IMG/VR virus record: IMGVR_UViG_3300037333_000074
Coordinates: 1-32,332 of that record
Source: a virus
Reading direction: 5' to 3' (one strand)
DNA: 32,332 nucleotides
In this document: piece after piece, positions 16,005 to 23,968 of the stretch
How the letters are laid out: the number at the start of each line of letters is the position of its first letter
Position numbering within the stretch: position 1 is the stretch's first letter
The notes under the pieces: generated by a model
Told to the model about the DNA's origin: nothing
Seen by the model: only the letters and a program-made list of their open reading frames with translations
The model's database searches: none
Position numbers and translations under genes: made by a program

Positions 16005-17426
16005 ATGACAATCGGAGATTTAACATATTCACTCGGTGCTGTTTGGGATAAAAAATCACTTCAAACCATAAAAGATGGTTTTGCCTCAGTATCAAAAGCC
16101 TTTATGTCTGCTGTTGGAATTGCTAGTGGTGCTATGGCTGGAACTTTTGCAGTCGTTAAACAGTTTGCAGAGGCAAACGATGAACTCGGAAAAATGTCAC
16201 GAAATAGAGATATAGCAGTAGATAGCCTCCAAGCCTTGCAGTATAGCTTTGAGGGTGCTGGTCTTAGTGCTTCTAAAGCTGGAGACACATTAGCAAAACT
16301 CCAAGAGCAAAAAGAGGGCTTTAGAATGGGTAAAGCCGATTATGAAGCATGGGCTAGAATCGGAATAAATCCAGAACAGTTTTCAAACACAGAGGACTTC
16401 TTTAATGCTACAATCGACGGACTGAAAAACATTAAAGATGAAGCAACAAAAGCAGACTTGGCAAAAAGACTACTCGGCTCTGCTGATATGAAAAATCTCA
16501 TAGATGGTGGTAGTGAAGCTATACGAAAACAAAAACAAGAGCTTCAAGAGTTGGGAGTTCTTACTTCAAAACAAGACTACAAAGCATCTGCAAACTTCAA
16601 CGACACACTTCTTAAAACTACTACAATTTTAAAAGGTTTAGCAAATAAGGTTATGACTTCTATCATGCCTATTTTTACTAAACTCATGAAGCAATTTAAC
16701 GAGTTTTTAAAAGCAAATAATAAGCTCATAAAGTCTGGTTTAAAAGAGTTCTTTGATGCAGTTGTTACAGGTGCTCAATTCTTCTTTTCTCTTATTGGGA
16801 GAGTTATCGGACATCTTGGAGGTATGCGAACTATACTCATCGGTATCGCTGGTCTTTTACTTCTTTGGCAATTTCCTCTCATCGCTTCAATAACAGCAGT
16901 AGTAGCACTAATGCTCATCTTCGATGATCTCATGAGTTTTTTAAATGGGGAGGATAGTGTAATAGCTGATTGGTTAGGAGTTAAAGACTTAGAAGAGTTT
17001 AAAACAAACTTTCCGATTATAACCTCTTTGGTTACAGGGCTTGTCGATATTTTAAAACAATCAGCTGAGGGGTGGAGGCTTATATTTACTGAGGGAGATA
17101 AAGCTCTTGAGGGCTTAGGCATACTCATTGATAGATGGCTTATAAATCCTATAAAAGAGGCACTTCAATATATAGAAGATTTAGTACAAAAATTTGTAGA
17201 TGCTAAAAATGCAGTCTCTGGAGGCTTATCTAATGCAGTTGATACAGCTCAGAGTTACCTACCAACTTGGCTAGGTGGAACTGAAGAAAAACAACCTCAA
17301 GCTCAAGCTGTTCCTGTACCAACTGGAGGAAATACAACGACTTACAATATAAATGCTCAAGTAGATGCAAAAAACAAAAGTGTAAGTGAAGCTATAACAG
17401 AGATAGCTCATCCATCTGGGTACTAG
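16005..17426 (+). CDS. Tail tape measure protein, 473 aa
   Basis: Sets tail length and is ejected at infection. The N-terminal ~220 residues are helical and rich in A/K/Q with heptad-like character (FAEANDELGKMSRNRDIAVDSLQALQYSFEGAGLS). A hydrophobic membrane-like block lies at about 275-305 (TILIGIAGLLLLWQFPLIASITAVVALMLI is this region). A Pro/Gln-rich linker precedes the C-terminus. By the usual 0.15 nm per residue rule, a tail near 70 nm is expected (inference). It is short for a tape measure, in line with the small genome. AGGGA lies before the ATG. Confidence 0.82.
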   Translation: MTIGDLTYSLGAVWDKKSLQTIKDGFASVSKAFMSAVGIASGAMAGTFAVVKQFAEANDELGKMSRNRDIAVDSLQALQYSFEGAGLSASKAGDTLAKLQEQKEGFRMGKADYEAWARIGINPEQFSNTEDFFNATIDGLKNIKDEATKADLAKRLLGSADMKNLIDGGSEAIRKQKQELQELGVLTSKQDYKASANFNDTLLKTTTILKGLANKVMTSIMPIFTKLMKQFNEFLKANNKLIKSGLKEFFDAVVTGAQFFFSLIGRVIGHLGGMRTILIGIAGLLLLWQFPLIASITAVVALMLIFDDLMSFLNGEDSVIADWLGVKDLEEFKTNFPIITSLVTGLVDILKQSAEGWRLIFTEGDKALEGLGILIDRWLINPIKEALQYIEDLVQKFVDAKNAVSGGLSNAVDTAQSYLPTWLGGTEEKQPQAQAVPVPTGGNTTTYNINAQVDAKNKSVSEAITEIAHPSGY

Positions 17427-17429
17427 AAT

Positions 17430-17951
17430 ATGAATATAGATACATTTAACTTCTCTTACTTCAAGGATAAAAACAAGTTCGCAAACATAGAACTAGATGC
17501 ACTCCTCTCTCAAGATGTAACTCTTACAAATATCATAAGTGAGCATCCACTAGAGACTGGAGAAATACTAAACGATGCAATCCACAACCAACCATTAGAG
17601 CTAAACTTTACAGCAGTTATCTCAGATATGCCTCAAAACACTTTAGAAGAGTTAAAAAGTGTAGTAAGTGATGTTACTGCACTCTTTAGCAAAAAAGAGT
17701 TAGCGACATCAAAGAGCTTGAGAGCATGGCAAGAGTTATATGCTCTTTGGAAAGCTAAACAGCTTGTAACTATAAGCTCTCCTATCCAGCATGATGTGTT
17801 TGAGGATATGGGAATAAAGAACATCAAAGTATCACTCTCAAGTGAGTATGCACTTACTTTTACAGTATCACTTAAACAGGTACTCATTAGTGAAAATATA
17901 ACGAAATTCAATCTAGCTCCTGAAGTTGGAAAACAGAGTATAAGACTATGA
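17430..17951 (+). CDS. Dit-like distal tail/baseplate protein, 173 aa
   Basis: The first gene after the tape measure. The pattern fits the Dit-like N-terminal family of small myophages: an N-terminal short strand, LSQDVTLTNIISEHPLETGEILNDAIHNQPLELNFTAVIS, a helical middle and a final strand VSLSSEYALTFTVSLKQVLI. Such proteins form the ring at the tube end to which the baseplate attaches. The 3' end overlaps the next gene by 4 nt. Confidence 0.65.
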   Translation: MNIDTFNFSYFKDKNKFANIELDALLSQDVTLTNIISEHPLETGEILNDAIHNQPLELNFTAVISDMPQNTLEELKSVVSDVTALFSKKELATSKSLRAWQELYALWKAKQLVTISSPIQHDVFEDMGIKNIKVSLSSEYALTFTVSLKQVLISENITKFNLAPEVGKQSIRL

Positions 17952-18199
17952 CAACACACAAACTGACAAATAAGCTATTTCAAACATACTCAAATGAGAC
18001 AGAGACTGTTCGCATAGATATACTCTATAACAACACTTTTGACTTTTTTTATTTTGAGACCTATGAAGATGATGTGCTTACTCAAGGAACGACAAGAATC
18101 GTAAATGACTATGAAAACGATAAGCTAAGATTTTTCTCTTTACAGGCTGATTATGCTTCGTTTGATATGGTTGAGACTTTTAGTGTAGAGATGAAATAA
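17948..18199 (+). CDS. Small baseplate protein (Pam3 gp18 plug-like?), 83 aa
   Basis: A beta-rich protein, with TVRIDILYNNTFDFFYFETYEDDVLTQGTTRIVNDYEN and KLRFFSLQADYASFDM segments. Size, order (between Dit-like and hub) and strand pattern resemble the small plug/baseplate proteins described in minimal myotails such as cyanophage Pam3. The family link is tentative. It is coupled by overlap to both neighbours (4 nt upstream, 1 nt downstream). Confidence 0.5.
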   Translation: MTTHKLTNKLFQTYSNETETVRIDILYNNTFDFFYFETYEDDVLTQGTTRIVNDYENDKLRFFSLQADYASFDMVETFSVEMK

Positions 18200-19050
18200 T
18201 GAAGAGCGATTTATCTACAAGAAACATAAATATCACTTTAGATGGTAAGTATGAAATATCTCCAAATCTTCACATAAAAGTAACAGTCATAAAAAGCAAC
18301 TTATCACTTCCAAACTCTGCAAAAGTAGAGATTTACAATGTAAGCGATAAGAGCTTTAAAAAAATGCTCACAACTCCAAAAGTAGTGATTAGTGTAGATG
18401 ATACTCAGATATTTGTAGGTAAGATAATCAATGCTACAAACGAGTATCAAGGTACTAGCTGGAAGTGTACTATGTACTGCAATGACATTCGCACAAACCC
18501 ATTTAAAAAGCCTCAGTTTTTAGCTATTCCAAAAGGTACAAGTAACGAAGATGTACTCTCAAAACTTACCTCACTAATATCTACAAACGGTTTAAATGTA
18601 GATGCCTTTAAAGAGTGTGCAAAATCAAAAGGAAGCCTTTTAAAACAGTTTATGCTTGAGTATAAAAAAGAGGGCGACATCGTAAAAGCTATGCAAGATA
18701 TGCTCAAAGGGTGTGAAAAAGAGATTATAAAAGAAGATGGTAAGGTAAAAATCTCAAACACTACAGGTGTACCAAATCAAGCTAAACCTCTTTTGTTTGA
18801 CAGACTACTGGAGTCTCCAAAACTATCGCACAAAGACCTCATAGTAAAAGTGCCTATGAATACAAAAGTTAAACTCGGTTTAGGCTTCAAGATAAAAGCA
18901 AAAAGCATAAGTAAAACTCTTATATCTCCATACACTTATCAAAACCAGTTCAAAGATAGAATCTATCGCATAAGTGAATTTACTCATGAGGTAGATAACT
19001 ATACAAATGCAGTCGCTCAAACAACTGTTAAAGGATTAAACTTTGGATAA
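18199..19050 (+). CDS. Baseplate hub protein, 283 aa
   Basis: Central hub of the baseplate, linking tube and spike. The first ~110 residues are a beta domain (INITLDGKYEISPNLHIKVTVIKSNLSLPNSAKVEIYNVS) of the gp27/gpD type found in phage hub proteins. Next come a charged helical middle and a C-terminal RISEFTHEVDNYTNAVAQTTVKG segment, which is typical of the hub family end. It begins at a TAATG overlap and ends 8 nt after the start of the spike gene. Confidence 0.7.
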   Translation: MKSDLSTRNINITLDGKYEISPNLHIKVTVIKSNLSLPNSAKVEIYNVSDKSFKKMLTTPKVVISVDDTQIFVGKIINATNEYQGTSWKCTMYCNDIRTNPFKKPQFLAIPKGTSNEDVLSKLTSLISTNGLNVDAFKECAKSKGSLLKQFMLEYKKEGDIVKAMQDMLKGCEKEIIKEDGKVKISNTTGVPNQAKPLLFDRLLESPKLSHKDLIVKVPMNTKVKLGLGFKIKAKSISKTLISPYTYQNQFKDRIYRISEFTHEVDNYTNAVAQTTVKGLNFG

Positions 19051-19693
19051 TCAACAACTAAAACTATTTGAGTATATGGAGAATTTATTTGATGATAAGC
19101 TCGGTATGGTTTACACAGCTCAACCAGCTACTATAGTAAAATTTAATGCAGATGAAAATACAGTTAATTGTACTTTGGATAAAGAGGGGATAGAGCTTCA
19201 AGATATACCTATATCACTCTTTGGAAATCCTACAAGCTACATAACTACTCCAACTCTTGAGAGTGGCACAAAAGGTTTACTTCTTTTTTCAAAGCATGAC
19301 CTCTACTCATGGGTAGAAGATGGAACAGATGCAGAGGCAAAACCAAACTTCTCTAAAAACAATGCTTTTTTTCTTATAGGAGCTACAAATCAAAAAAATA
19401 AAATCTCTTACAATCTTAATGCGATAGAGATAAAAACAGATAAAGCAATAGAACAGATAGCAGACAAACACATACACTTAACAGCTCCTCAAATATCACT
19501 TATAAATTCGGCTTCAAGTGAGGAGCTTTTTGCTTTGCTTGTAAATACACTTGATGAGTTAAAAGCATTTGCTACAACATTATCTCAGTCTCAAGATGAG
19601 ACATATAAACTACCTCTGACTAATTCTGATGAGATAGCTTCATACATAAGTAAGTTTGGAGATTTAAGTTCAAAATATGGGAGTTTTAAATAA
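19043..19693 (+). CDS. Baseplate spike protein (gp138/gpV-like), 216 aa
   Basis: Membrane-piercing tip protein. The N-terminal OB-like domain matches the Gp138 type: VYTAQPATIVKFNADENTVNCTLDKEGIELQDIPISLFG followed by GTKGLLLFSKHDLYSWV. After that come repeated short beta segments (NLNAIEIKTDKAIEQIADKHIHLTAPQISL) typical of a triple-stranded beta-helix spike, then a helical C-terminus. The start is probably a TTG at 19043 with AAAGGA 7-8 nt upstream, overlapping the hub gene; the next ATG would remove part of the conserved N-terminus. Confidence 0.75.
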   Translation: MDNQQLKLFEYMENLFDDKLGMVYTAQPATIVKFNADENTVNCTLDKEGIELQDIPISLFGNPTSYITTPTLESGTKGLLLFSKHDLYSWVEDGTDAEAKPNFSKNNAFFLIGATNQKNKISYNLNAIEIKTDKAIEQIADKHIHLTAPQISLINSASSEELFALLVNTLDELKAFATTLSQSQDETYKLPLTNSDEIASYISKFGDLSSKYGSFK

Positions 19694-20052
19694 TGGCTGA
19701 TTTTAAAGTACACGAAATCGACTTAGATGGTGGACACTTTGACTACGATATAGGCTTTGTAAAAGTTGAGAATTTCGCTCAAGAGGTACTCCTCACTCTA
19801 AACACTTGGAAAAATGAGTTTGCATACGACACTACAAAAGGTTTAGATTATGACACGATAATGAGAGAGAACTTTTCAAGTAGATCTCTTGAAGCATTTT
19901 TGCTTTTTAACCTCAAAAAGCAACTTCCAAACTTTGATACATTCGATAACTACAAGCTGGAGTATGACAAGCTCAACTCTCAAGCAAGTGTGAGCTTTAT
20001 AGCTTACTCAACTACTGGCGAAAGTGTAGCAGTACAAAACTTTACATTATAA
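19693..20052 (+). CDS. Baseplate wedge protein, gp25/gpW-like, 119 aa
   Basis: A small protein with the layout of lysozyme-like wedge proteins of the T4 gp25/P2 gpW family: an early strand (DGGHFDYDIGFVKV), then FAQEVLLTLNTWKNEFAYDTTKGLDY with the helix leading to an aromatic turn, and a C-terminal strand pair (LEYDKLNSQASVSFIAYST). Starts at TAATG overlapping the spike stop. Position between spike and baseplate J protein is standard. Confidence 0.75.
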   Translation: MADFKVHEIDLDGGHFDYDIGFVKVENFAQEVLLTLNTWKNEFAYDTTKGLDYDTIMRENFSSRSLEAFLLFNLKKQLPNFDTFDNYKLEYDKLNSQASVSFIAYSTTGESVAVQNFTL

Positions 20053-20060
20053 GGATAAAT

Positions 20061-21203
20061 ATGTTTGATGAAAACGGAAAACTAATCATACCAACTCTGG
20101 TAGAAAACCAAGAACTCTACCAAAAAGAGTACGAGAAAACTTTTGGACTTATAGACATCGCTCCATCATCTGCACTTGGCTCAGATATTGCCATAACTGC
20201 TGAGATGAAAAAAAATGCCGATGAGTTCATACAGTATGCTTTTATGCAAAACTCTCCTTTTGAAGCGATAGGACAAGCACTAGATGACCTTTGCTTTCTT
20301 AGAGGTATAAAAAGAAAAATAAATGAACATTCTGTCTGTTTAGTTGAGTTTAGTGGTGCAGATGGAACTCTCATACCAAAAGGCTCAATCGTTAAAAACT
20401 CATTGACAGATGAGGAGTTTACAACAAATGAACAGGGAGAGATAACAGGTGGAACTTTTACAGTATATGCAACTGCTGTAAATGCTGGTCGTGTTGTATG
20501 TAATGCAAATACTTTAACTGTTACAGATATTACAGGTGCAACTGTAAACAATCCTCTTGATGGGATAGTAGGCTTTTTAAAAGAGAGTGATACTGACCTT
20601 AGAAAAAGACTTCTTACTTATGTAAATGCTTTAAGCATTGATGAAGAGCTATATGTAAATTTACTTAATCTTCAAGATGTAAAATATGTAAATATCGTTT
20701 CAAATCCTGAACTCACAGCAGACACAAACGGAGTACCAGCTAAGAGTACAGCTGTTATCGTTTTAGGTGGAGAAAACAAAAGTATAGCTAAAGAGATATT
20801 TTTAACTATTCCAGCAGATAAAAGAACTTATGGAACTCTAAGCGAGGTTATAAGCTCTGAAGTATCAAAAAAAGATTATGTCGTGAATTTCTCAAGACCT
20901 GAAGCTGTAAGTGTAGCAGTAGAGGTAACAATCACTAAAGATACAAATTTTAACACAGATGATGTCGGAGTTATAAGAGAGTCTATACTTGACTTTTTTG
21001 CAGATAAGTTCGCCATATCTGATGATGTACTTATAGACTTTTTATACATTCCGATACAACAAGACTATAATAATAATAATCCCTTTTTTAAAGGAATAAA
21101 ACAAGTCTCTATTAAGATAAATGGTGCGACTTCTAACATAGCTATAGCTTACAATCAGTATGCAGTCCTAAGTGATGATAACCTGACAATCATAGTCGTG
21201 TAA
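20061..21203 (+). CDS. Baseplate J-like wedge protein, 380 aa
   Basis: Main wedge subunit of contractile tails. It shows the J family pattern: an N-terminal helical segment with LGSDIAITAEMKKNADEFIQYAFMQNSP, LDDLCFLRGIKRK, SGADGTLIPKGSIVK..., EFTTNEQGEITGGTFTVYATAVNAGRVVCNANTLT, then ESDTDLRKRL and a C-terminal region with VEVTITKD. AAGGA lies before the ATG. It is essential for baseplate assembly and the trigger for sheath contraction by homology. Confidence 0.88.
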   Translation: MFDENGKLIIPTLVENQELYQKEYEKTFGLIDIAPSSALGSDIAITAEMKKNADEFIQYAFMQNSPFEAIGQALDDLCFLRGIKRKINEHSVCLVEFSGADGTLIPKGSIVKNSLTDEEFTTNEQGEITGGTFTVYATAVNAGRVVCNANTLTVTDITGATVNNPLDGIVGFLKESDTDLRKRLLTYVNALSIDEELYVNLLNLQDVKYVNIVSNPELTADTNGVPAKSTAVIVLGGENKSIAKEIFLTIPADKRTYGTLSEVISSEVSKKDYVVNFSRPEAVSVAVEVTITKDTNFNTDDVGVIRESILDFFADKFAISDDVLIDFLYIPIQQDYNNNNPFFKGIKQVSIKINGATSNIAIAYNQYAVLSDDNLTIIVV

Positions 21204-21213
21204 GGGGTGTGAA

Positions 21214-21873
21214 ATGATAACAGATACAGCAATCTCAAGAATATCAGAGCCACTAAGTCGTGGAGAAAACATTAAAAAACTTCTTACTCTACATGTAAGT
21301 CCATACCAAGAGCAGTATGAGAAAGCTCTTACTCTTGAGAGTTTAAAAAGCATAGACAAATCATACTCAAACTTTTTAGAGTGGTTTGGAGTTCTCAAGG
21401 GAATTAAGAGACCAAAAACTACAATAAATAATGAGGTGTTAAATCAGTTCTTAAACACTATGACTCCTGATAAACTAGGATTTAGTGATATAGACATTTC
21501 AAAACCTATGTACTTCAATCAAAAGAACTACTTTAAAGTTGGAGACTTGGAGTTCAAAAGGATTATAAGAGCATTTTGTAATCTTACAGGCTTCAAAGGT
21601 AGAGTAGATGAATACTCGTATATTTTTCAAGAGCTTTATAATGTAGATGTGCAGATAAGACTACAAGATGATTTAGAGTTCATCATAGAAAATACAAATA
21701 GTGTAACTGTGGATGATGTTTTAATGTTTGCTTTAACTCCAGAACTACCACAAACAAAAAATCAGTTTTTCAAAAGTCCGTACTCTCTTTTTTCCTTAAA
21801 CTTTACTAACATTGAGGGAACGAAGCTAGACTTCACAAGTGATGTAACTTCATCATTTTACTTCTCTTTTTAA
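21214..21873 (+). CDS. Baseplate/tail protein I-like (DUF2612-like), 219 aa
   Basis: Follows baseplate J and precedes the tail fibre, the position of P2 gpI. The sequence includes an N-terminal helical part (YEKALTLESLKSIDKSYSNFLEWFGVLKGI) and FKRIIRAFCNLTGFKGRVDEYSYIFQELYNVDVQIRLQDD with a ferredoxin-like feel, both characteristic of DUF2612 tail proteins. Probably the attachment site for the fibre to the wedge. AGGGG stands before the ATG. Confidence 0.7.
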   Translation: MITDTAISRISEPLSRGENIKKLLTLHVSPYQEQYEKALTLESLKSIDKSYSNFLEWFGVLKGIKRPKTTINNEVLNQFLNTMTPDKLGFSDIDISKPMYFNQKNYFKVGDLEFKRIIRAFCNLTGFKGRVDEYSYIFQELYNVDVQIRLQDDLEFIIENTNSVTVDDVLMFALTPELPQTKNQFFKSPYSLFSLNFTNIEGTKLDFTSDVTSSFYFSF

Positions 21874-21882
21874 AGGAATAAT

Positions 21883-23316
21883 ATGCCAAATCCAAGTCTC
21901 TTAGAGCAGTTCTGTTCAGATGGGCAAAAAGATGCAGTATCTACGATACTACAAACAGCTGGGTGGTCTCCTGAAAATCCAAATATAAACGGATACCAAC
22001 TAAACACAATCTTCAATGAAATCTACACTTATCTTAACTATCTAAAAAACAAAGGTTTGAGCTTTTGGGAAGATACAAAACCATACAAAGCAACTGCTGG
22101 AGATATTGACATAGTAAGATATGCAAATAAAATCTACTTCGCAAAACTCGACTCCAACCTCGATGGACTCACTCCAAAAACTCCAGATACAAATCCAACT
22201 TATTGGGGGGTTTTGTATGACTTGGATAATCCACTTGAGTCATCTTATGCTTTGAAAAGCTATGTAGATGAACAATTTGCATTAGCTACAGATTTTATAA
22301 AGCCATCAAAACAAGTTTTATTTACGAAAACAAGTCCAGCCGACTTTACTATTCCAGTTGGGTTTAAAGTTACAGTCGGAAGTACAACGGTTGAAGTTTC
22401 AACATCTGCTTCACTAAGTTTAAATACAGACTTAGACACTGGCACTAAAACAGCTGGTACAGACTACTATGTTTATGCAAAAGTGGATAGTACATTTTAC
22501 ATTAGTGCAGATAAAACAATAACAGCTGATAGGCTTATCGGTGGTTTTCACTATGGTTTAATTCCTGAAACTGAAGCTTTAACAGGTAACAAAACTGAAG
22601 CTGATATGGTTGCAATTCGTGGTATAAATCAATATAGTTTTTGGGACTTAAAATTTAGACCAGTAGCAAATCCAGAAGGCATGGCTTTTATTAACGGTCG
22701 TTGGTATGATATTTATTTATTAAATAGTGAACATATTACAAACGGAACTTCTAAGGCTGGTGCTGTTATAGCTGGTGGTGTTGCAGATACTACTAACTAT
22801 CGTGCTATTCCTAAAATACCTTTAGAGTTTGGTGGAGATGGTGCTACAAACTATGGTAAGTTTACTTGGTTTCAAGCTTGTGAAATTGCCAAATCTCATT
22901 CAAAAGAACTTATCTCTTATTCGGAATTTCCTACTATCGCTTATGGTGTTACTGAACAAAAATCATCTCAAACAGATGGTTATGAAGTAGTAGTTGGAAA
23001 AATTGAACATTACTCAAATCTTACTTCAAAATGGGGTATAGAACAAGCGACTGGTACTCAATGGCTTTGGGGTGCTGATGTTGGTGGTAATCGTGATGAG
23101 GGTTCTACTGATTGGGCTTGGAGAACTGGATTAACTGATAATCGTGGAGATATTTATGCACTTCATAACAATCATGTTACAGCGGTGCTTCTGGGTGCGG
23201 ATCGTGGCAACGGTGTCAATGCTGGGTCTCGTGCCTCGAGTTGGCACTATTATGTTTGGAACTCGGGCTGGTACCTTGGGTCTCGTTTCGCTTGTGACCA
23301 CTTGGAACTTGTGTAG
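21883..23316 (+). CDS. Tail fibre/receptor-binding protein with C-type-lectin-like variable domain (DGR target), 477 aa
   Basis: Host-recognition fibre whose tip is diversified by the adjacent retroelement. Residues about 60-115 hold a carbohydrate-binding-like segment (FWEDTKPYKATAGDIDIVRYANKIYFAK...NPTYWG). A linker ends near residue 145. From about 263 on is a CLec/formylglycine-enzyme-like fold of the Mtd type (NPEGMAFINGRWYDIYLLN, FGGDGATNYGKFTWFQACEIA, SEFPTIAYGVTE, SKWGIEQATGTQWLWG, DEGSTDWAWRTGL). The last ~45 residues hold the variable repeat with residues D, G, S, H, Y, G, Y and L where the template would give N, D, N, N, N, N, N and I. AAAGGA lies before the ATG. Confidence 0.9.
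   Translation: MPNPSLLEQFCSDGQKDAVSTILQTAGWSPENPNINGYQLNTIFNEIYTYLNYLKNKGLSFWEDTKPYKATAGDIDIVRYANKIYFAKLDSNLDGLTPKTPDTNPTYWGVLYDLDNPLESSYALKSYVDEQFALATDFIKPSKQVLFTKTSPADFTIPVGFKVTVGSTTVEVSTSASLSLNTDLDTGTKTAGTDYYVYAKVDSTFYISADKTITADRLIGGFHYGLIPETEALTGNKTEADMVAIRGINQYSFWDLKFRPVANPEGMAFINGRWYDIYLLNSEHITNGTSKAGAVIAGGVADTTNYRAIPKIPLEFGGDGATNYGKFTWFQACEIAKSHSKELISYSEFPTIAYGVTEQKSSQTDGYEVVVGKIEHYSNLTSKWGIEQATGTQWLWGADVGGNRDEGSTDWAWRTGLTDNRGDIYALHNNHVTAVLLGADRGNGVNAGSRASSWHYYVWNSGWYLGSRFACDHLELV
23181..23297 (+). repeat. DGR variable repeat (VR), 117 bp
   Basis: Matches the template repeat 23685-23801 at 108 of 117 positions. All nine differences (VR 23200, 23207, 23240, 23245, 23248, 23266, 23267, 23272, 23275) are A in the template, here G, G, G, C, T, G, G, T, C. 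In the fibre frame they alter codons for eight residues, seven of them AAY/GAY Asn or Asp codons in the template. The last 22 bp are invariant and act as the candidate initiation-of-mutagenic-homing site. Confidence 0.95.
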
Positions 23317-23322
23317 CGAACG
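23284..23322. promoter_or_regulatory. Possible DGR stem-loop just downstream of VR
   Basis: TTCGCT (23287-23292) and AGCGAA (23315-23320) form a 6-bp stem; with one bulged T it extends to 8 bp (CG/CG). The 3' arm lies past the fibre stop codon and is absent from the TR side. Known DGRs have a short hairpin at this place that aids retrohoming, although loops there are usually smaller than these 22 nt. Confidence 0.45.
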
Positions 23323-23336
23323 GAAGTGAGTGGTAA

Positions 23337-23711
23337 ATGAAACAGACTCCTAAAAACTTGATTATCATTGAAAAATATGAAGAGTTCGTAAACTATACTT
23401 ATCCAGTATTGCAAAATATACCTCGAAAACATGGTGTAGTTAAAGAGCGAATTTTACTTATTATCTTTGAACAAGTGGAGTTGTTTTACAAGGCTTTAAA
23501 ATCTGGTCAAAAATCTAAACTTTATGAGGCTGATAGTAACCTTGCAAGTATTAGATTTTATCTAAGATTTTTGTCAGATGAAAAAAGAAAACTGATAAGT
23601 AAAAAACAAGACCGAGTCGCTGGAATAAAACTAGCAGAGGTTGGAAAGATTTTACACAGTTGGATAAAAAAGGGCAAACAAGATAGCGGTGCTTCTGGGT
23701 GCGAATCGTGA
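23337..23711 (+). CDS. avd: DGR accessory variability determinant (Avd), 124 aa
   Basis: A small basic four-helix-bundle protein that binds the reverse transcriptase and template RNA and is needed for mutagenic homing. The helix pattern fits the Avd family: KYEEFVNYTYPVLQNIPRKHGVVKERILL, ELFYKALKSGQKSKLYEADSNLASIRFYLRFL, then KKQDRVAGIKLAEVGKILHSWIKKG, with the typical Pro-Arg turn after helix 1 and the EVGK..HSWIK end. It lies between VR and TR as in BPP-1. Its last codons and stop (TGA 23709-23711) run into the template repeat, so the template RNA and avd message overlap. GGAAGTGAG precedes the ATG. Confidence 0.88.
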   Translation: MKQTPKNLIIIEKYEEFVNYTYPVLQNIPRKHGVVKERILLIIFEQVELFYKALKSGQKSKLYEADSNLASIRFYLRFLSDEKRKLISKKQDRVAGIKLAEVGKILHSWIKKGKQDSGASGCES

Positions 23712-23801
23712 CAACGGTGTCAATGCTGGGTCTCGTGCCTCGAATTGGAACAATTATGTTTGGAACTCGAACTGGAACATTGGGTCTCGTTTCGCTTGTG
23801 A
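23685..23801 (+). repeat. DGR template repeat (TR), 117 bp
   Basis: Partner of VR 23181-23297. It has 23 adenines, of which nine differ in VR; no non-adenine position differs. Read in the fibre register it encodes many AAY (Asn) codons, the usual device that lets A-mutation spread to many amino acids without stops. It overlaps the end of avd and ends 167 nt before the reverse transcriptase start. Confidence 0.95.
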
Positions 23802-23968
23802 GTATAAAGTTTAAGAATTTTGCTCTCGTAGTGAGTCAAGGCTTCTACGGAGCGACCTTAGAAATATGGTCAGCTTGTTTGTCCTACTTCGGTAAATACA
23901 TTGAGAGGTTTGTAAAAGTTAGAGTAGCTTTAATAGCGAAAAAACAAGACAACACACAAAGGTTAATA
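23802..23968 (+). ncRNA. Spacer of the DGR template RNA between TR and the reverse transcriptase gene
   Basis: A 167-nt stretch without a likely gene (an open frame runs through it but has no start signal). It is less AT-rich than its surroundings and has foldable segments (GGCTTCTACGGAGCGACC). In BPP-1, RNA just downstream of TR is needed to prime cDNA synthesis. The equivalent role here is inferred from position only. Confidence 0.5.

Noticed and set aside
23144-23329. Extra 61-aa open frame overlapping VR
   Set aside because: It is a shadow of the fibre gene in another frame with no translation signal.
23181-23801. Simple tandem duplication as the explanation for the VR/TR repeat
   Set aside because: All nine differences are at template adenines, next to Avd and reverse transcriptase genes; a neutral duplication would show mixed substitutions.
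23699-23968. Long N-terminal extension of the reverse transcriptase into the template repeat
   Set aside because: The frame is open by chance; no ribosome site exists there, while AAAGG precedes the ATG at 23969 and conserved sequence begins after it.
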